A program made the position numbers and the translations under genes. The notes under the pieces were generated by a model. The model was given only the letters and a program-made list of their open reading frames with translations. It had not been told where the DNA came from and ran no database searches. From the NCBI GenBank assembly GCA_002383285.1, contig DFXU01000023.1, positions 1 to 25,356 on the forward strand: a stretch of DNA of 25,356 nucleotides, given 5' to 3'. Positions 13,374-21,752 of this stretch are shown piece after piece. Each line of letters begins with the position of its first letter. The stretch's first letter is position 1. Source of the stretch: Caryophanales bacterium UBA4100. GTDB lineage: Bacteria; Bacillota; Bacilli; Paenibacillales; UBA4045.

Positions 13374-14585
13374 CTATTCTTCCTTCCTTTTTTCTGTCTT
13401 ATTCACATTACCTTGTCTACGTATTGTTACATTCGTTTCAATCTTGATTTTACTCTGTGAGAAATAATTCTCACCACTATCCCAATCGTCCTTTACCTGT
13501 TTCCAGGTATCATAATGATTCCCTTTCAAGTAAGCACCAAAGCCTAGTACATCCTTCTTATAATCGTGTTGCACTTTCTTAATCGTATCCATCATCAACC
13601 GTTCAATTTCTTCACCAACCTTAATTTCCAATTTCCTTAAGATATGAGGATCCAGAAAATCAAGACGTTCGAACGTTTCCCCCACCATTCCTTCTGAGTC
13701 TATGGCAACGGTAAATTGGATTTTATTATTATTCTGAATCTCGGCTCTGATCTGACGCTTCATATTGACAATATCATATACAACTAAATTATCCTGCACT
13801 TGAATCTTAATGAGCCCACGCTTAACCTCTTCCGTGATAAAGTTAAGTCCTTCGGTCTCTTCTTCGTTCAGAAAACCGACAAGGTTATTCTTATTCCCCT
13901 GGAACACCGCACTTCCAGCAACCTTCACTTCTGTCTTGAGACCCTTAACTCGCTGGATTACAAAGCTCTCACTTCGGAGTAAATGCTCCTCTATATCCCC
14001 AACTCGGGACAAGGGTAGCATCCTAGCAGTCTTATCTGTATTCTTTGTTATGGACCTAATATACATCACAGGTAGTTTCTCATTCGGTGGCATTACCTCA
14101 AGCACCTTCTTCGCCTCACCCTTAGCGATAAGAACTTCTATACTTCGTCTCATCTCCTGATTACGCGTGAAAAAATCAATGACATTAGCAAAGCCTAACT
14201 CACTCTTAGCAACATCCTCTGAGATAATAACCATCTGCAGATGTTGGAAATAAGGAGTACGACTTGTTCTAGTAGCTAATTGCGTCGCAATAGAATCCAT
14301 TGTATCTCCAACTGATGAGATATTAAAAGTAGCTGTACTCGTGCTTCCTCCCCCTTGTGAACTTGCACCTCCGCCACCACTTAATGCATCTGGAATAACA
14401 AATTGGTACGTTACCACAAACCTCTGTACACCTTTGGGTTTGTCCTCCTCTTCCTCCTCTTCCATCTCGTTAGCTTCCTCTTCCTTCACTGCATCGATAG
14501 CAACTCCAATAACAAAGCCTCTTTCTTCAAGCTCAATTCTATCCCAACATCCTGTCATGAATATAAACAACATGAGCAGCAGCAC
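13374..14585 (-). CDS. gerAC: Spore germination lipoprotein, Ger(x)C family
   Basis: The product of about 403 aa is the C subunit of a GerA-type germinant receptor, a lipoprotein on the outer face of the spore inner membrane. The lipobox FMTGCWD and the following RIELEERGFVIGVAID are diagnostic. It continues through SRTPYFQHLQMVIISEDVAKSE to a C-terminal domain near residues 280-390. Two low-complexity insertions stand out: an acidic run (about residues 34-48) and a Gly/Ser run (about 70-84). The start is not clear. GTG 14585 is the first plausible codon, but the likely ribosome binding site (AAGGGA in the end of gerAB) lies more than 20 nt upstream, and the codons between them encode the positively charged KRIHY that a signal peptide would need. 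Confidence 0.9.
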   Translation of the reverse strand: MLLLMLFIFMTGCWDRIELEERGFVIGVAIDAVKEEEANEMEEEEEEDKPKGVQRFVVTYQFVIPDALSGGGGASSQGGGSTSTATFNISSVGDTMDSIATQLATRTSRTPYFQHLQMVIISEDVAKSELGFANVIDFFTRNQEMRRSIEVLIAKGEAKKVLEVMPPNEKLPVMYIRSITKNTDKTARMLPLSRVGDIEEHLLRSESFVIQRVKGLKTEVKVAGSAVFQGNKNNLVGFLNEEETEGLNFITEEVKRGLIKIQVQDNLVVYDIVNMKRQIRAEIQNNNKIQFTVAIDSEGMVGETFERLDFLDPHILRKLEIKVGEEIERLMMDTIKKVQHDYKKDVLGFGAYLKGNHYDTWKQVKDDWDSGENYFSQSKIKIETNVTIRRQGNVNKTEKRKEE

Positions 14586-14598
14586 ATAATGAATTCGC

Positions 14599-15705
14599 TT
14601 AAGAATGTCCCTTCACGCCCCTTATTATGGCGATTAGTAATAATGAGATTGGCATTATGCCGGCAATCAATAATCCTAGATAGCTTATATACTCTCCAAG
14701 GTTTGTGTAATCAATTAAATCCTGAGGCATCATCGCAGCAATGAATACAAACGGTGTTATAATCCAGATCCAGATCATTTTTCTCACATTCTTGAATAGA
14801 GAACCAATCGCTAATATACACACATCGAATGCCATAGACCCTGTATTAAATATTGTCATAATCCAGATAAGGAAAAACAGGGATTCAAACCTCTCAAAAA
14901 ATTCACCTGGCAGCACAATTTCCTTTGCTAATTCAATTGTTGGGTATATAACCTCCCTTGTCGCTTCAATGGAAAATACGCTAATAACAAATAAGTAAAC
15001 AAATAAATAGAGTAGCACAGGAATGACCATTCCAATTATTACTGCTTTCGGCGCCTCTTGCGGGCGGTTCATGTTAGAGATGTAAAACAAGATAACTTCA
15101 AAGCCTAGTAATGAGAAGATGCTTTCCTTAACTCCTAGAAGAATCCCACTCCAACTTGACACGAAAAATGGTTTTAAATTACTGGGCTCTACAAGATTGC
15201 TGCTAAACGCTAATAAACAGGCGATAATAATTAGAACAATTGGAATAAACAGCATATTTAATCGCAATAAACCAACCCTAGTCCCTGCAACAGCATAAGT
15301 GACGATGAGTATGTATACGAGAGCAATTACTTCTATGGGTGTATCATCAAACAAATATTGTTTAGCTATATTCGCAATTCCTCGAGTCACATAAGCAGAA
15401 AAAAGGAAAAAATAGATGAATATGACGCAGCTCAAGATCATAGCTACCGGTTTTGTTACAATCAGGCCAGTATAGGTAATGAAAGACATCTTAGGAAACC
15501 GAGAAGCAAGTTTTGCCGCAACCCATGCTAAAACGATAGCCAACATACCTGCAATTGCAATCGACATCCAACCATCAGAGGATTGTGTTGCAGTAGCAAC
15601 AAGACGGGGAAGTGTTAATATACCGATTCCTATAACCATCGAGGTAGTCCCGAGCATTATTTCTTTCCTGCTAACCTCTTCATCTCCATACTCAAATACA
15701 TCCAA
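14599..15705 (-). CDS. gerAB: Spore germination permease-like protein, GerAB family
   Basis: The 368-aa product is the B subunit of the germinant receptor, an amino-acid-permease-like (APC superfamily) protein with about 10 transmembrane helices. The opening SRKEIMLGTTSMVIGIGILTLPR matches the first helix of the family, and FSLLGFEVILF is typical of the central ligand-pocket helices. The start is TTG 15705, 7 nt after an AGGTG site; no ATG is suitably placed. By family it binds the small-molecule germinant. The ligand cannot be predicted from sequence. Confidence 0.92.
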   Translation of the reverse strand: MDVFEYGDEEVSRKEIMLGTTSMVIGIGILTLPRLVATATQSSDGWMSIAIAGMLAIVLAWVAAKLASRFPKMSFITYTGLIVTKPVAMILSCVIFIYFFLFSAYVTRGIANIAKQYLFDDTPIEVIALVYILIVTYAVAGTRVGLLRLNMLFIPIVLIIIACLLAFSSNLVEPSNLKPFFVSSWSGILLGVKESIFSLLGFEVILFYISNMNRPQEAPKAVIIGMVIPVLLYLFVYLFVISVFSIEATREVIYPTIELAKEIVLPGEFFERFESLFFLIWIMTIFNTGSMAFDVCILAIGSLFKNVRKMIWIWIITPFVFIAAMMPQDLIDYTNLGEYISYLGLLIAGIMPISLLLIAIIRGVKGHS

Positions 15706-15725
15706 TTGAATAGCACCTACTCCGT

Positions 15726-17288
15726 TTATTCTTTCGTCTGGCGCTCTTTATCCACGGGCTGCAGCATCTGGGGCCGTTTGTCCAGCATCGTAACTGGCGC
15801 TCTTAATATCATGTCCTTCCAGTCATTCATAAAGTTAGGAGCGAACGGGGAGGAGTAAGGGATGCCGAAGCTCTTAAGATTAACAATATGGATATTAATC
15901 ATAATATACGCGAATATAACACCATAGAGCCCGAGGAATGCTGCTGCAATCATCACTAAGAAACGAATAATTCGAAAGGCCATCGAGAACGAATAGGTCG
16001 GTAATACAAAAGAGGTTATCGCAGTTAACGATACCACTATGACCATGATTGGACTGACAATGCCTGCCGCTACAGCTGCTTCCCCAATGACAAGTCCCCC
16101 AACAATTCCAATAGTCTGTCCAATCGGTTTGGGTAAACGAATCCCTGCTTCACGAAGAATTTCTAGCGTGACCTCCATCATAATGGCTTCGACGACTGCA
16201 GGAAAAGGGACCCCCTCTCGAGTTCCAGCAATAGAGAAGGCTAACTTAGATGGAATCATTCCGTGATGGTATTCAACGAGCGCTATATATAGAGCTGGTA
16301 AGAAGGTGGAAATAAATGCAGCAATCATTCTTAGAATTCGGATTAGCGTAGATATTAGCCAATGTGAATAATAGTCTTCAGGAGACTGGAATGCAGAAAC
16401 TAGCGTGATAGGAAGAATTAAACTAAATGGCGTTCCATCCACCAGAATAGCCACTTTTCCTTGTAGCAAGGCAGTGGATACTTTATCTGGTCGTTCCGTA
16501 TTCAGAATGAGAGGGAATGGGGACAGAAAACTGTCAGCGATCCACTGCTCAATGTAGCCTGCTCCCTCCGAATCATCCATATCAATAGTCTTCATTCTTC
16601 TCTTCACTTCTTTGACTAAATCCGGATGAACAATCCCTTCAATATAAGTGATGATGACTTCTTTCTGGGCACGTCGACCGATTCGCTCTGAATGAAACCG
16701 CAGATTCGGATCACGTAATCTACGACGAATAAGAACCGTATTAGTCCGAATATCCTCCGTAAAACCATCTCTTGGTCCACGGATCAAAGCTTCGGATTGC
16801 GGTTCCTCTATCGCTCTGCTTTTCCAACCTTTGCTACTAATAATTAATACTTGATCTGTCCCATCAACGAAGAGAGCTGTATCACCACCTAACACAGCTA
16901 ATACAACATCATACATGGTATTTATCCGACTAATATTATGGATAGATAATATATCCGTTTGTAGTAATGTTATCAATTCTTCAGCAGAATCTGGCAAGCG
17001 TATGCTCGATTCGGGTATATTCAATAACATATTCTTCAGAAGCTGATCATTAATGATATTCTTATCAACCAGACCAGCTATACATACAATCGCACAAAGG
17101 TGGCGTTTAGAGCCTATATGGAATGTTCTAGAAATCAGATCGGTCGGTGAGCCTAACAGCTGTTGAATGCATTGGATATTGTCATTTACTCCCGTGGACA
17201 TCGTTAGGATCGGTTGCTCTTGATTGGATTTAGATTGGGTGTTCCTATTCCTGTTATTCGATAGCCTTTTTGCAATTTTAGATAGCAT
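15726..17288 (-). CDS. gerAA: Spore germination protein, GerAA family
   Basis: The 520-aa product is the A subunit of the germinant receptor, which forms an oligomeric ion channel in the inner spore membrane. It has a hydrophilic N-terminal half of two subdomains (about residues 40-290). YIEGIVHPDLVKEVKRR, SFLSPFPLILNTERPDK and LLQGKVAILVDGTPFSLILP mark the boundary into four to five membrane helices. AGVREGVPFPAVVE-like residues (AGTREGVPFPAVVEAIMMEV) and PIGQTIGIVGGLVIGEAAV are family signatures. AGGGGA precedes the ATG by 8 nt. It is the first gene of the operon AA-AB-AC-small ORF; expression would be expected in the forespore. Confidence 0.94.
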   Translation of the reverse strand: MLSKIAKRLSNNRNRNTQSKSNQEQPILTMSTGVNDNIQCIQQLLGSPTDLISRTFHIGSKRHLCAIVCIAGLVDKNIINDQLLKNMLLNIPESSIRLPDSAEELITLLQTDILSIHNISRINTMYDVVLAVLGGDTALFVDGTDQVLIISSKGWKSRAIEEPQSEALIRGPRDGFTEDIRTNTVLIRRRLRDPNLRFHSERIGRRAQKEVIITYIEGIVHPDLVKEVKRRMKTIDMDDSEGAGYIEQWIADSFLSPFPLILNTERPDKVSTALLQGKVAILVDGTPFSLILPITLVSAFQSPEDYYSHWLISTLIRILRMIAAFISTFLPALYIALVEYHHGMIPSKLAFSIAGTREGVPFPAVVEAIMMEVTLEILREAGIRLPKPIGQTIGIVGGLVIGEAAVAAGIVSPIMVIVVSLTAITSFVLPTYSFSMAFRIIRFLVMIAAAFLGLYGVIFAYIMINIHIVNLKSFGIPYSSPFAPNFMNDWKDMILRAPVTMLDKRPQMLQPVDKERQTKE

Positions 17289-17428
17289 GAAGTCATTCCC
17301 CTCTAGAAAGACTTATTGTTGTTTAGAATTATTCTCACAGTTGGTGCACTCAAGAATTGTTCTAATCAATACTCAGTCATTTCTAGTTATGGTTAGCTTA
17401 TCCATGCATAACTATTCTCACGATCCGA

Positions 17429-19339
17429 TTAGTACGTAATGGCCTCCTTCAATAACTGCTTTGCAGCATTCCGAGCACTTGAGAAGGAGCGTTCCGCAAG
17501 CTCTCCCTTGCCCTCACAGCCATCACCGCAGAAATAGAAAGGTACATTCTCCAAGCGGTTAGGTAGCATCCGATTGCTTTCAATATTCTTCACGCTCTGT
17601 ACCATTGCCTTCTTCGATGCACGTTTGACAAGGACCGCTTCTCGCCAGCCCGGATAATGCTTATCAAACAAGATTTCCATCTTGGGCATCCGTTCCTCTA
17701 AATAAGCCATACGAGATATCTCATCGTTGAAGCCTTGGTCGTTGATGTAAGCAATGCCCTGAAGCAGCTGTCCCCCAATTGGAGTAAGCGTGTGATCCGT
17801 TGCAGAGACGTCGCTTATGAACATTTTGTTATCCATATCACTAATGTACGAGAATGGACGAGCAACCACATGGCTCAATCCAAGATCATACACCATGACC
17901 TCAGTGGAGGTATTATTCTCATAGGGAACGAGGAAGGGCTCCCAGGGTGTAGACTTCAATAGCTTAACGACCTGCTGTACGGGCATCGCGAAGATAATCT
18001 GATCGAATGCTTCCTCTCCTACCTTTGTAGTAATCCAGTACTTTCCTAACTCATAACGAATGCTATCCACGCCCTCCTGCAAGGCAATCCGCCAGCGATT
18101 GGATGATTCGATTTTCTGACGAAGCTGGTTTGTAATTACTGCCCAGCTTCCCAATATATAATTCACCGGTCGTTTCGATAAGAAGAGATTCTGGTAATAC
18201 TCACTAATCACCTGTCCAGATACTTTACGAGCATCCTCAGGAGCAATGAAGAAGTTCGAGCATACGAGATGCTCCCATAGCTCCTTTACATCCTCATCCG
18301 CATCAGATTCAGCGAGATAATCGCCTAACGTTTCATAATTTTTCAGCGTGTGGATCTGTGCAATAATGGCTGTGATTTCACCAGCGAACCTAACCTTCTG
18401 CATCGTGCTGAGCAAGCCAGTTCTTACTAGATTGAAGAAATCTAATGGTGCTTCGTCAAGCCGATTGTTCTTCTCATACATCACAGTACGCTTATCTACT
18501 GACTTACTGCTGAAGGATAAACCTAATTCCTGTTCAAGCTTGGATATCGTATGTCGATCAATCCCATATACGGCATGTGCGCCATAATTCAGCGTAAAAC
18601 CCGCCTTCTCATAGGTGAAGGCACGTCCACCTAGCTGAGGACTACGCTCGAACATAACTCCTTCTACCAGTGTAGATTCAGATAAGTATGCAGCAGCTGT
18701 CAATCCAGCCAGCCCTCCACCGATAATAGCTACTCTCAATCGTGGAGCTGCTCTATTGGATTCCTCAAGCACGAATGGTTCTTCATCATCAGATTGTCGA
18801 ATTCCATTCCAGATTCCCGTTAGCTGCTCCTGCATCATCTGCATCAGATCAGAATTATGCTCAATGGACCATATTAACAAGGTTCCCATATAAGTAGATA
18901 TGAGTATCTGGACCTTCCTTTCCTTAGGAAGCCAGCGGTATAAGCCTTCATACAATTGCTTCATCTGCTCCACTTGCTGCTGTTGAACAAGCTCATTCTG
19001 TAAGGTTAGTGTGAATAGACTGCGGATTAGCTTCGGATGCTGCTGAATATTCGCACACAAATCCAAGAAGAGTCGATTAATGTGCCCCTCTAATGATTTA
19101 ACCTGGGTCGGACCTCTCTCATTCCACTTCTTAATAATTTCAATCTGACTCTGGCCAATTTCACCAACAATCTCATCCTTACTGCCAAAATAATGATAGA
19201 ACGTTCCCTTCGATGTGCCTGTTGCTGATATTATGTCATCCACCGAAACATTCTCAAAGCCTTTCTCAGTGAACATCTGTAGGGCAGTTTCGATTACAAG
19301 CTGTCTTTTCTTCTGAGTTGATCGTCTCATTGAAGTCAA
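17429..19339 (-). CDS. TetR repressor domain fused to FAD-dependent amine oxidase/phytoene desaturase-like enzyme
   Basis: One uninterrupted frame of about 636 residues encodes two full-length modules. Residues about 6-180 are a complete TetR regulator: helix-turn-helix ALQMFTEKGFENVSVDDI...TSKGTFYHYFGSKDEI, then an all-helical ligand domain. After a short acidic linker (about 183-200), residues about 202-636 form a flavoenzyme: dinucleotide loop VAIIGGGLAGLTAAAYL, acidic end FERSPQLGGRAFTY, and a late YFCGDGCEGKGELAERS that closes the FAD site. The closest relatives in general are CrtI-type desaturases and amine oxidases. TTG 19339 is 8 nt after GGGAG and is the preferred start; GTG 19348 and ATG 19330 are alternatives. 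No ribosome binding site occurs at the linker. Operator-like repeats overlap its promoter. Substrate unknown. Confidence 0.88.
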   Translation of the reverse strand: MTSMRRSTQKKRQLVIETALQMFTEKGFENVSVDDIISATGTSKGTFYHYFGSKDEIVGEIGQSQIEIIKKWNERGPTQVKSLEGHINRLFLDLCANIQQHPKLIRSLFTLTLQNELVQQQQVEQMKQLYEGLYRWLPKERKVQILISTYMGTLLIWSIEHNSDLMQMMQEQLTGIWNGIRQSDDEEPFVLEESNRAAPRLRVAIIGGGLAGLTAAAYLSESTLVEGVMFERSPQLGGRAFTYEKAGFTLNYGAHAVYGIDRHTISKLEQELGLSFSSKSVDKRTVMYEKNNRLDEAPLDFFNLVRTGLLSTMQKVRFAGEITAIIAQIHTLKNYETLGDYLAESDADEDVKELWEHLVCSNFFIAPEDARKVSGQVISEYYQNLFLSKRPVNYILGSWAVITNQLRQKIESSNRWRIALQEGVDSIRYELGKYWITTKVGEEAFDQIIFAMPVQQVVKLLKSTPWEPFLVPYENNTSTEVMVYDLGLSHVVARPFSYISDMDNKMFISDVSATDHTLTPIGGQLLQGIAYINDQGFNDEISRMAYLEERMPKMEILFDKHYPGWREAVLVKRASKKAMVQSVKNIESNRMLPNRLENVPFYFCGDGCEGKGELAERSFSSARNAAKQLLKEAITY

Positions 19340-19372
19340 TGTGATCACTCCCTATTGCGAGTATTTATTTCC

Positions 19373-19402
19373 ATTATAAATGGTAATAGACCGGCAGTCT
19401 AT
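19373..19402 (-). promoter_or_regulatory. Promoter of the TetR-flavoenzyme gene with embedded operator
   Basis: On the minus strand a perfect TATAAT (19373-19378) is 17 bp from TAGACT (19396-19401). A palindrome ATAGAC-cggca-GTCTAT (19386-19402) covers the -35 and most of the spacer. A TetR dimer bound there would block RNA polymerase, the usual autorepression layout. Confidence 0.65.
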
Positions 19403-19411
19403 AATTAAATC

Positions 19412-19460
19412 AGACTACCAGTCTATTATTCCGCTATTGCATGTATACTATGCAGTCTAT
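19412..19460. promoter_or_regulatory. Two further TetR operator-like sites
   Basis: AGACT-acc-AGTCT (19412-19424) is a second palindrome sharing the core CAGTCTAT with the first. A third CAGTCTAT lies at 19453-19460 with a degenerate left arm. The cores begin at 19395, 19419 and 19453. AGAC/GTCT half-sites resemble operators of LmrA/YxaF/QacR-type TetR regulators. Confidence 0.6.
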
Positions 19461-19497
19461 TTCCATTAATTGCTCATATCATCTAGATCAAGTGCGT

Positions 19498-21606
19498 TTA
19501 TTCCTCTAGCCATAAGATGCTTGTTACACCGCGAGGGTAATATTTACTTCCGATAATAATACCAGCAAGTATTTGATCACTCCAGCTCCAGTAGGAATGC
19601 TCCTGGTGAGTGAGCCAAGCCACATGTGCTGCGTCTGCTGCTCTGCCTTGCTCATCCCATTGCAAATCAAGAATTTCTCTTGCGATGAATTGGCATAGAT
19701 ATATTTTGCTTAACCAAGAATTATTACTAGTTGAAGACAGCTTCCAGCCTCCGTCGTCGAATATACAGATTCCCTTCACAAGCACGGTGGATAGATGCTT
19801 CTTTAATGTCTGTACATACTCACCATACTTACCATTAGGATCTAACGCTTCCTTACAGCTTGTATAGTACGGGAAAATCAAGCCTTCAATTGCTGGTATA
19901 ATCTTGGAATCATTACCTTCACCAATTACAGCTGGGATGTATCCGCCAGAAGTCATGTGAGAGACGATTGTCGCGGCACAGAGCTCAGCCTGCTTACCCG
20001 CTTCATCAGCTAGTTCTTCAAGCTTCTCATTACGGAACAGCTTCTCAAGCGCTACATATGAAGCCCAGCACTTGCCCGCCATATAAATATTATTACGTGA
20101 TTGTCCTAGTGAAACATCAAGACTGTCATAGGTTGTAATCTCAGCCCCACCCATTGTTCTGTCACTATCTAAGCTCATAAGACCATTACGCTTTGACGGA
20201 TCTGGATGATCACGGTTTAGCATGCTATTAAAGCACTGTTTGAGAACCTCAATATTTTGTTGCAGCCACACTTTATCCTTCGATTGCTCAATATATACCG
20301 TAGCACAGCATATCCAGTTAACGAGCTGCTCGTGTGTCATATGAGAGAAGCAATCGTCAATCCCATAAATTTCATAGGAGGAATATTCGGGGCGTGAGAA
20401 CACATTGGCAACACCCATGTCATGGGTAAAGCTCAATCCCCCAGGGTACAGTTCATCGGATCCTGGAAAGCTCACCTTATCTTGATAGCTATATCGGTGT
20501 GTGAATAAATCTAGTACATTCTTAACCGTCCAAGGGTTCATCTTCAACTCGAAGAACAGCTGATCCACGGTTAAATCAAATGTATTCATCCGACGATATT
20601 CACCCTCATTTACTACCCATAACGGATTACCATCACAAGCAAGAAGCTCGGTGCTCCCATAATAGCTGCGTATCGAGTGAATGAGCATAAACCTCTGATC
20701 ATCAGATAACTTCGTAGCTTGGGCTGTGATATTCGCGTCGGTACATAGCTGAGTAAGGCGACCATAGTTCTGCAAGGCGTAAGAAGCGACCTCTTCTATA
20801 TTCTTGTAGAAATTCGTATATAAGTAGCTCGCATCCATGCCCGACGTTGCAAATCCCCCACGGTAGAAGCAGATTGCGAATCGGTAGGTTTTAATTGTAC
20901 CCGCTGGAACATCCATAACAAGTGCTCCCACGCCACCTAAACCGAATGTCCAATTTTCCTTCAGCTTAGCTGTAAGAATTCTATCCATTCCAAAACCCTG
21001 TGCTGAAGATACACCTGGATCATCACTCACGATTGCGGTCACACGACCTTGCCCCACTCCTGAGAGCGGTGCCTTCATCGTATCGTCCATCCGACGCATG
21101 TTAGCGTAAGGATCACTGCCTTGATAACCGAAGAAAGCTCTACGCGACTGTGCACCCTCTGAATTATCCAACGTTAATTCAGCGAATACAGCGGGTAGTA
21201 AAACCTCCTTGAGCTCATCCGCTGATGCTTCCTTAGGATCTGGAATTGAGCGAACAGGCGAATAGATGCGGAAGGTTAGATCGCCAGCCTGCCAAGTGTC
21301 CGTGCCTAGTTGATAATCTCTAGTTATCGCTGATGCTTCGAAGGGAATGATAACTCCCTCTGGATTGGAATCGGTTTGTTCCTTCTCAACATCGTACCGT
21401 GCGCTCTCATCTACACCATGATCGAAGAAAGGCAGCGCCTCGTAATATTTACCCTTTTTCGACTCGAAGCCAACAAATATATTCTCATCTGCCGGTTTAC
21501 CTAATTCAAGCCCTAATCCTCCTTTGGCACCGCGAAACCCTAAAGTGAAGCTCGCAAAAGCACCAATCGGACTATGGTGAGCGTTATAAAATATATTCTT
21601 CTTCAT
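19498..21606 (-). CDS. xynB: Beta-xylosidase, glycoside hydrolase family 52
   Basis: The 702-aa product matches GH52 along its length, starting with FYNAHHSPIGAFASFTLGF. GH52 retaining beta-xylosidases split xylobiose and short xylo-oligosaccharides to xylose. The nucleophile Glu lies in VVNEGEYRRMNTFDLTVDQL (residues 331-350, Glu334 or Glu336), and the acid/base Asp in TTYDSLDVSLGQSRNN (Asp494 or Asp497), as in the Geobacillus enzyme. There is no signal peptide, so it acts in the cytosol on imported oligosaccharides. GGAGGAG precedes the ATG. It is divergent from an AraC regulator, which probably controls it. No transporter gene is adjacent within the window. Confidence 0.94.
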   Translation of the reverse strand: MKKNIFYNAHHSPIGAFASFTLGFRGAKGGLGLELGKPADENIFVGFESKKGKYYEALPFFDHGVDESARYDVEKEQTDSNPEGVIIPFEASAITRDYQLGTDTWQAGDLTFRIYSPVRSIPDPKEASADELKEVLLPAVFAELTLDNSEGAQSRRAFFGYQGSDPYANMRRMDDTMKAPLSGVGQGRVTAIVSDDPGVSSAQGFGMDRILTAKLKENWTFGLGGVGALVMDVPAGTIKTYRFAICFYRGGFATSGMDASYLYTNFYKNIEEVASYALQNYGRLTQLCTDANITAQATKLSDDQRFMLIHSIRSYYGSTELLACDGNPLWVVNEGEYRRMNTFDLTVDQLFFELKMNPWTVKNVLDLFTHRYSYQDKVSFPGSDELYPGGLSFTHDMGVANVFSRPEYSSYEIYGIDDCFSHMTHEQLVNWICCATVYIEQSKDKVWLQQNIEVLKQCFNSMLNRDHPDPSKRNGLMSLDSDRTMGGAEITTYDSLDVSLGQSRNNIYMAGKCWASYVALEKLFRNEKLEELADEAGKQAELCAATIVSHMTSGGYIPAVIGEGNDSKIIPAIEGLIFPYYTSCKEALDPNGKYGEYVQTLKKHLSTVLVKGICIFDDGGWKLSSTSNNSWLSKIYLCQFIAREILDLQWDEQGRAADAAHVAWLTHQEHSYWSWSDQILAGIIIGSKYYPRGVTSILWLEE

Positions 21607-21709
21607 AGCTAACTCCTCCTGTACCTATTATCGTAACTATACTGAATTTAGCATGTAGAACACATAAACTCCATATCCTTTCCCATTCTGTTATTTACCC
21701 AAATCAAGC

Positions 21710-21729
21710 AATTGATGTATACTTCAATT
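21710..21729. promoter_or_regulatory. 20-bp palindrome in the GH52/AraC divergent promoter
   Basis: AATTGATGTATACTTCAATT is symmetric except for one pair of positions. It overlaps a possible plus-strand -35 (TTGATG 21712-21717) whose -10 would be TAATAA (21736-21741). It is a good candidate operator for divergent control. Confidence 0.45.
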
Positions 21730-21752
21730 AGTGTGTAATAATTTCACAAGGG

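Noticed and set aside
13800..14589. Plus-strand open frames opposite gerAC
   Set aside because: Low-complexity Ser-rich mirror of the Glu-rich gerAC coding strand; no translation signals.
17289..17428. Sigma-G promoter for the ger operon
   Set aside because: Expected by biology, but I could not find -35 and -10 matches at correct spacing that I trust.
18740..18800. Separate start for the flavoenzyme half of the TetR fusion
   Set aside because: No ATG/GTG with a Shine-Dalgarno sequence lies at the linker on the minus strand; the TTG near the Rossmann motif has no site at proper spacing.
21732..21747. Crp/Fnr box before the second AraC gene
   Set aside because: TGTGT and TCACA are separated by 7 bp rather than 6, and the left half has a mismatch; no link to the nitrogen-oxide genes.
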